A program made the position numbers and the translations under genes. 64,000 bases of DNA from Taxawa tesnikishii (nom. ined.) (taxonomy: Eukaryota; Ascomycota; Dothideomycetes; Dothideales). Below the pieces are notes generated by a model. That model was not told the DNA's origin and made no database searches. It saw only the letters and a list, made by a program, of their open reading frames with translations. Positions 62,287-64,000 of this stretch are shown piece after piece. The stretch is taken from positions 813,501-877,500 of the forward strand of contig JAPDRO010000007.1 of NCBI GenBank assembly GCA_030247885.1, read 5' to 3'. The first letter of the stretch is position 1. Each line of letters begins with the position of its first letter.

Positions 62287-63967
62287 CTATGACGCCTCTC
62301 TTGGTCCGTCAAACTCATAAGCGCCCCTTTTGCAGCTCAACACCGTACCCAACTCCCGCAACACCTCGGCCTGGAACGGCTCGAATGGCACTCGTTCGCC
62401 ATCGATGCTGATATAGCCCTCCTTCTGGCCCGGTCTGAGTCTTGGACTGATCCTGTACGCACTCACTTTTCTATAATCGACAATGTCTAGGTCGAAAAAG
62501 GTATTGTTTGTGACCGCATCGGCGGCCTTGAACGCCGTCCACCGCGGAATGGTACCGTCGATGTTGACGAGGTCGATAAGGTGGTCCGAGGGCAATGCGC
62601 AAGGAAAGAATGGTGCGTCAGCGGACATGTAGGCCATGTTGCCCGCGTAGAAGTTTCCTAGTGTAGGCATCGAGACCGTTTCCCAATCCGCGGGAAGCTC
62701 GTCGCGCACCGTTCCGTACCGCAGGACCGGCAGCTCTTCGTCAAGCGGTTCATCTGCGAGTTCAGACTCGTGATCTTGGTGTCCTTTGGCGGCGAGCGCG
62801 GCTGCGCTGCTGCGGTTGCGCGCATACTCGTTCCGTATCTCCTGCTTGTCGGCGATCTCGACCTTGACGGCCACGTCGGCTGGGTACACCGTTTTCCCAA
62901 GGAGCCGGATCACGAAGCCGACATCGAAGCGCTTGTTGCCCAGCCAGCGCAGGTTTTCCGTGCCCAAATCACTCTCAGCGACGATACCGACTGATTGGCT
63001 GAGGAAGCTCAGATAGCGCTTGTCGCCTTGGGTGATAGCGACCAGATCCATACTCGTCCGCAAGCCCTTAACAATTGCCAGAGCAGCCAGGGATGGCGAA
63101 TTAGTCCCGTTAAGGTTCAGTGACATGGCGTTGCCACTCCCGCAAGGTAATTGTACCACAGCAATCTTTTTCAATGCCCGCCGCGGGTACTTCTGCTTCG
63201 CCAGTCCATTGAAGACCTCATGCGGCAATCCGTCTCCGGAACAGCATGCGACCACGTCATACCTATCGATGTCCAACTTCTCCGCAATTTCGACTGCATG
63301 CTCCTTATGTTTCGTAAACTCGACGTCGATCTCGCATCTTGCTGCCTTGAATATGGGCTCAATTTCCCGCTTCCAGAGCTTGTGCGCCGCGCCTTGTCCG
63401 CCGAAGGGGTTTACTAGTACTTTGATTCTTTTGTTGATCTGTGAGACTCCGTAAGCGTGGTCTAGCAACCTTGTGACCCAGATTTTGGCGGTAGGATTCT
63501 TGTCCGCGAAGGTGTAATGAAGTGAGATGGGGCAACAGCCAGGCTTCGACGACGGCCAGGTCCCGACGGAGATGGGCAGTGCATAATGTACTGTCAGTTC
63601 GAGGTCGTCAACAGAGGCGTTGAGGATGTTGCGATAGGGTATATCGGTGGGTTTATGCGTGTCTGCGACAGTCAGAGGACGTAAGGTTGTACGTAATAGT
63701 CGGCGTACCGGTCGGTAGCAGGCCGCAGCAATTGAAGCCATTTGTTCGCCGGAAGCCTGGATCTGTGTATACATGTCAGCACGCCATGAGTTGCAGACTG
63801 AGAGAGACGATCTTGGCCATACCGTTGACTTGTAAGGCGTCGGGACCAAGTGTGAGAGCGACATTTCCGTTTAGATGTAGCGTTGTGGCAGCTGTGGTGG
63901 ACATGTCCGTAGCCAGCGGGTCTTCGAACGGATTCTCCTGATTAGGAGCGTGCTCACGCTCGGCCAT
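62287..63967 (-). CDS. LCB4: Sphingoid long-chain base kinase (LCB4/sphingosine kinase)
   Basis: Phosphorylates sphingoid bases (dihydrosphingosine, phytosphingosine) with ATP at membranes. Exons 63823-63967, 63709-63762 and 62287-63662, 524 residues, no break. After splicing, the N-terminal region reads NGFNCCGLLPT and DIPYRNILNASVDDLELTV, as in the family. The diacylglycerol-kinase-like catalytic domain has RIKVLVNPFGGQGAAHKLW, the nucleotide loop CCSGDGLPHEVFNGL and QLPCGSGNAMSLNL, followed by SLGIVAESD-like sequence (here SVGIVAESDLG). The C-terminal part ends GYISIDGERVPFEPFQAEV, the lobe that completes the lipid site. If the second intron were missed, the frame would still be open but the N-terminal family residues would be lost. 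Start at 63967, just after an AT repeat. Confidence 0.94.
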
Positions 63968-63975
63968 GGCGCCTG

Positions 63976-64000
63976 AGAATATATATATATATATATATAT
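63976..64000. repeat. AT dinucleotide repeat at window edge
   Basis: About eleven AT units running into the window end, directly upstream of the LCB4 start codon; it may serve as a TATA region. Confidence 0.7.

Overview
The window is a stretch of nuclear DNA from a filamentous ascomycete (Pezizomycotina). Genes are compact and lie on both strands. Most introns are about 45-150 bp with GT-AG ends and a CTGAC/CTAAC-like branch site. The gene set is fungal: a PEX20-type peroxin, a Zn(II)2Cys6 regulator, a RasB-type GTPase, VID27, a divergent H3/H4 pair with introns, and a secreted arabinanase-like glycosidase. A dothideomycete is my guess; it is inferred from gene content and style and is not proven.

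Layout. 0-9 kb: the C-terminal part of dihydroxyacetone kinase (cut by the window edge), RIX7/NVL ribosome-assembly ATPase (-), SEC13 (-), a PEX20-like peroxin (+). 9-11.2 kb: no gene seen. 11.2-20.3 kb: Zn(II)2Cys6 regulator (-), secreted GH93-type exo-arabinanase (+), MFS sugar transporter (+), a possible sugar-use neighbourhood. 20.7-25.4 kb: MND1 (+), a tandem DUF427 protein (+), Trm140/METTL2-type tRNA m3C methyltransferase (-), COQ10 (+). 25.4-28.9 kb: sparse, with a decayed unknown gene (-) and a possible 47-residue gene. 29-31.9 kb: EXO5 (-) and SYM1/Mpv17 (-). 32.5-34.2 kb: histone H3 (-) and H4 (+) sharing a promoter. 34.9-38.8 kb: haloacid-dehalogenase-type hydrolase and a short-chain acyl-CoA synthetase (+). 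38.8-43.5 kb: no gene seen, repeat-rich just before RasB. 43.5-48.1 kb: RasB (+) and VID27 (-). 49.8-52.2 kb: C2H2 zinc-finger regulator (-). 52.2-56.3 kb: no gene seen. 56.3-64 kb: an F-box-like hypothetical gene, a DUF1772 protein, ribosomal protein eL42, Trm8 tRNA m7G methyltransferase (all +) and sphingoid long-chain base kinase (-).

The most striking whole-window signal is technical. At least eleven genes, several of them essential in yeast, are broken by a single-base length change, nearly always in a run of G, C, A or T. Almost all are losses of one base. This pattern fits residual homopolymer errors in the assembly far better than mass pseudogenisation, and it affects every gene model taken from this sequence. 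I found no transposon, CRISPR array, tRNA or rRNA gene that I could support. No clearly undescribed system was seen. The best biological leads are the arabinan-type gene neighbourhood, a cluster of GCTTTG motifs between H3 and H4, the unexplained central part of the PEX20 gene, and the tandem DUF427 protein.
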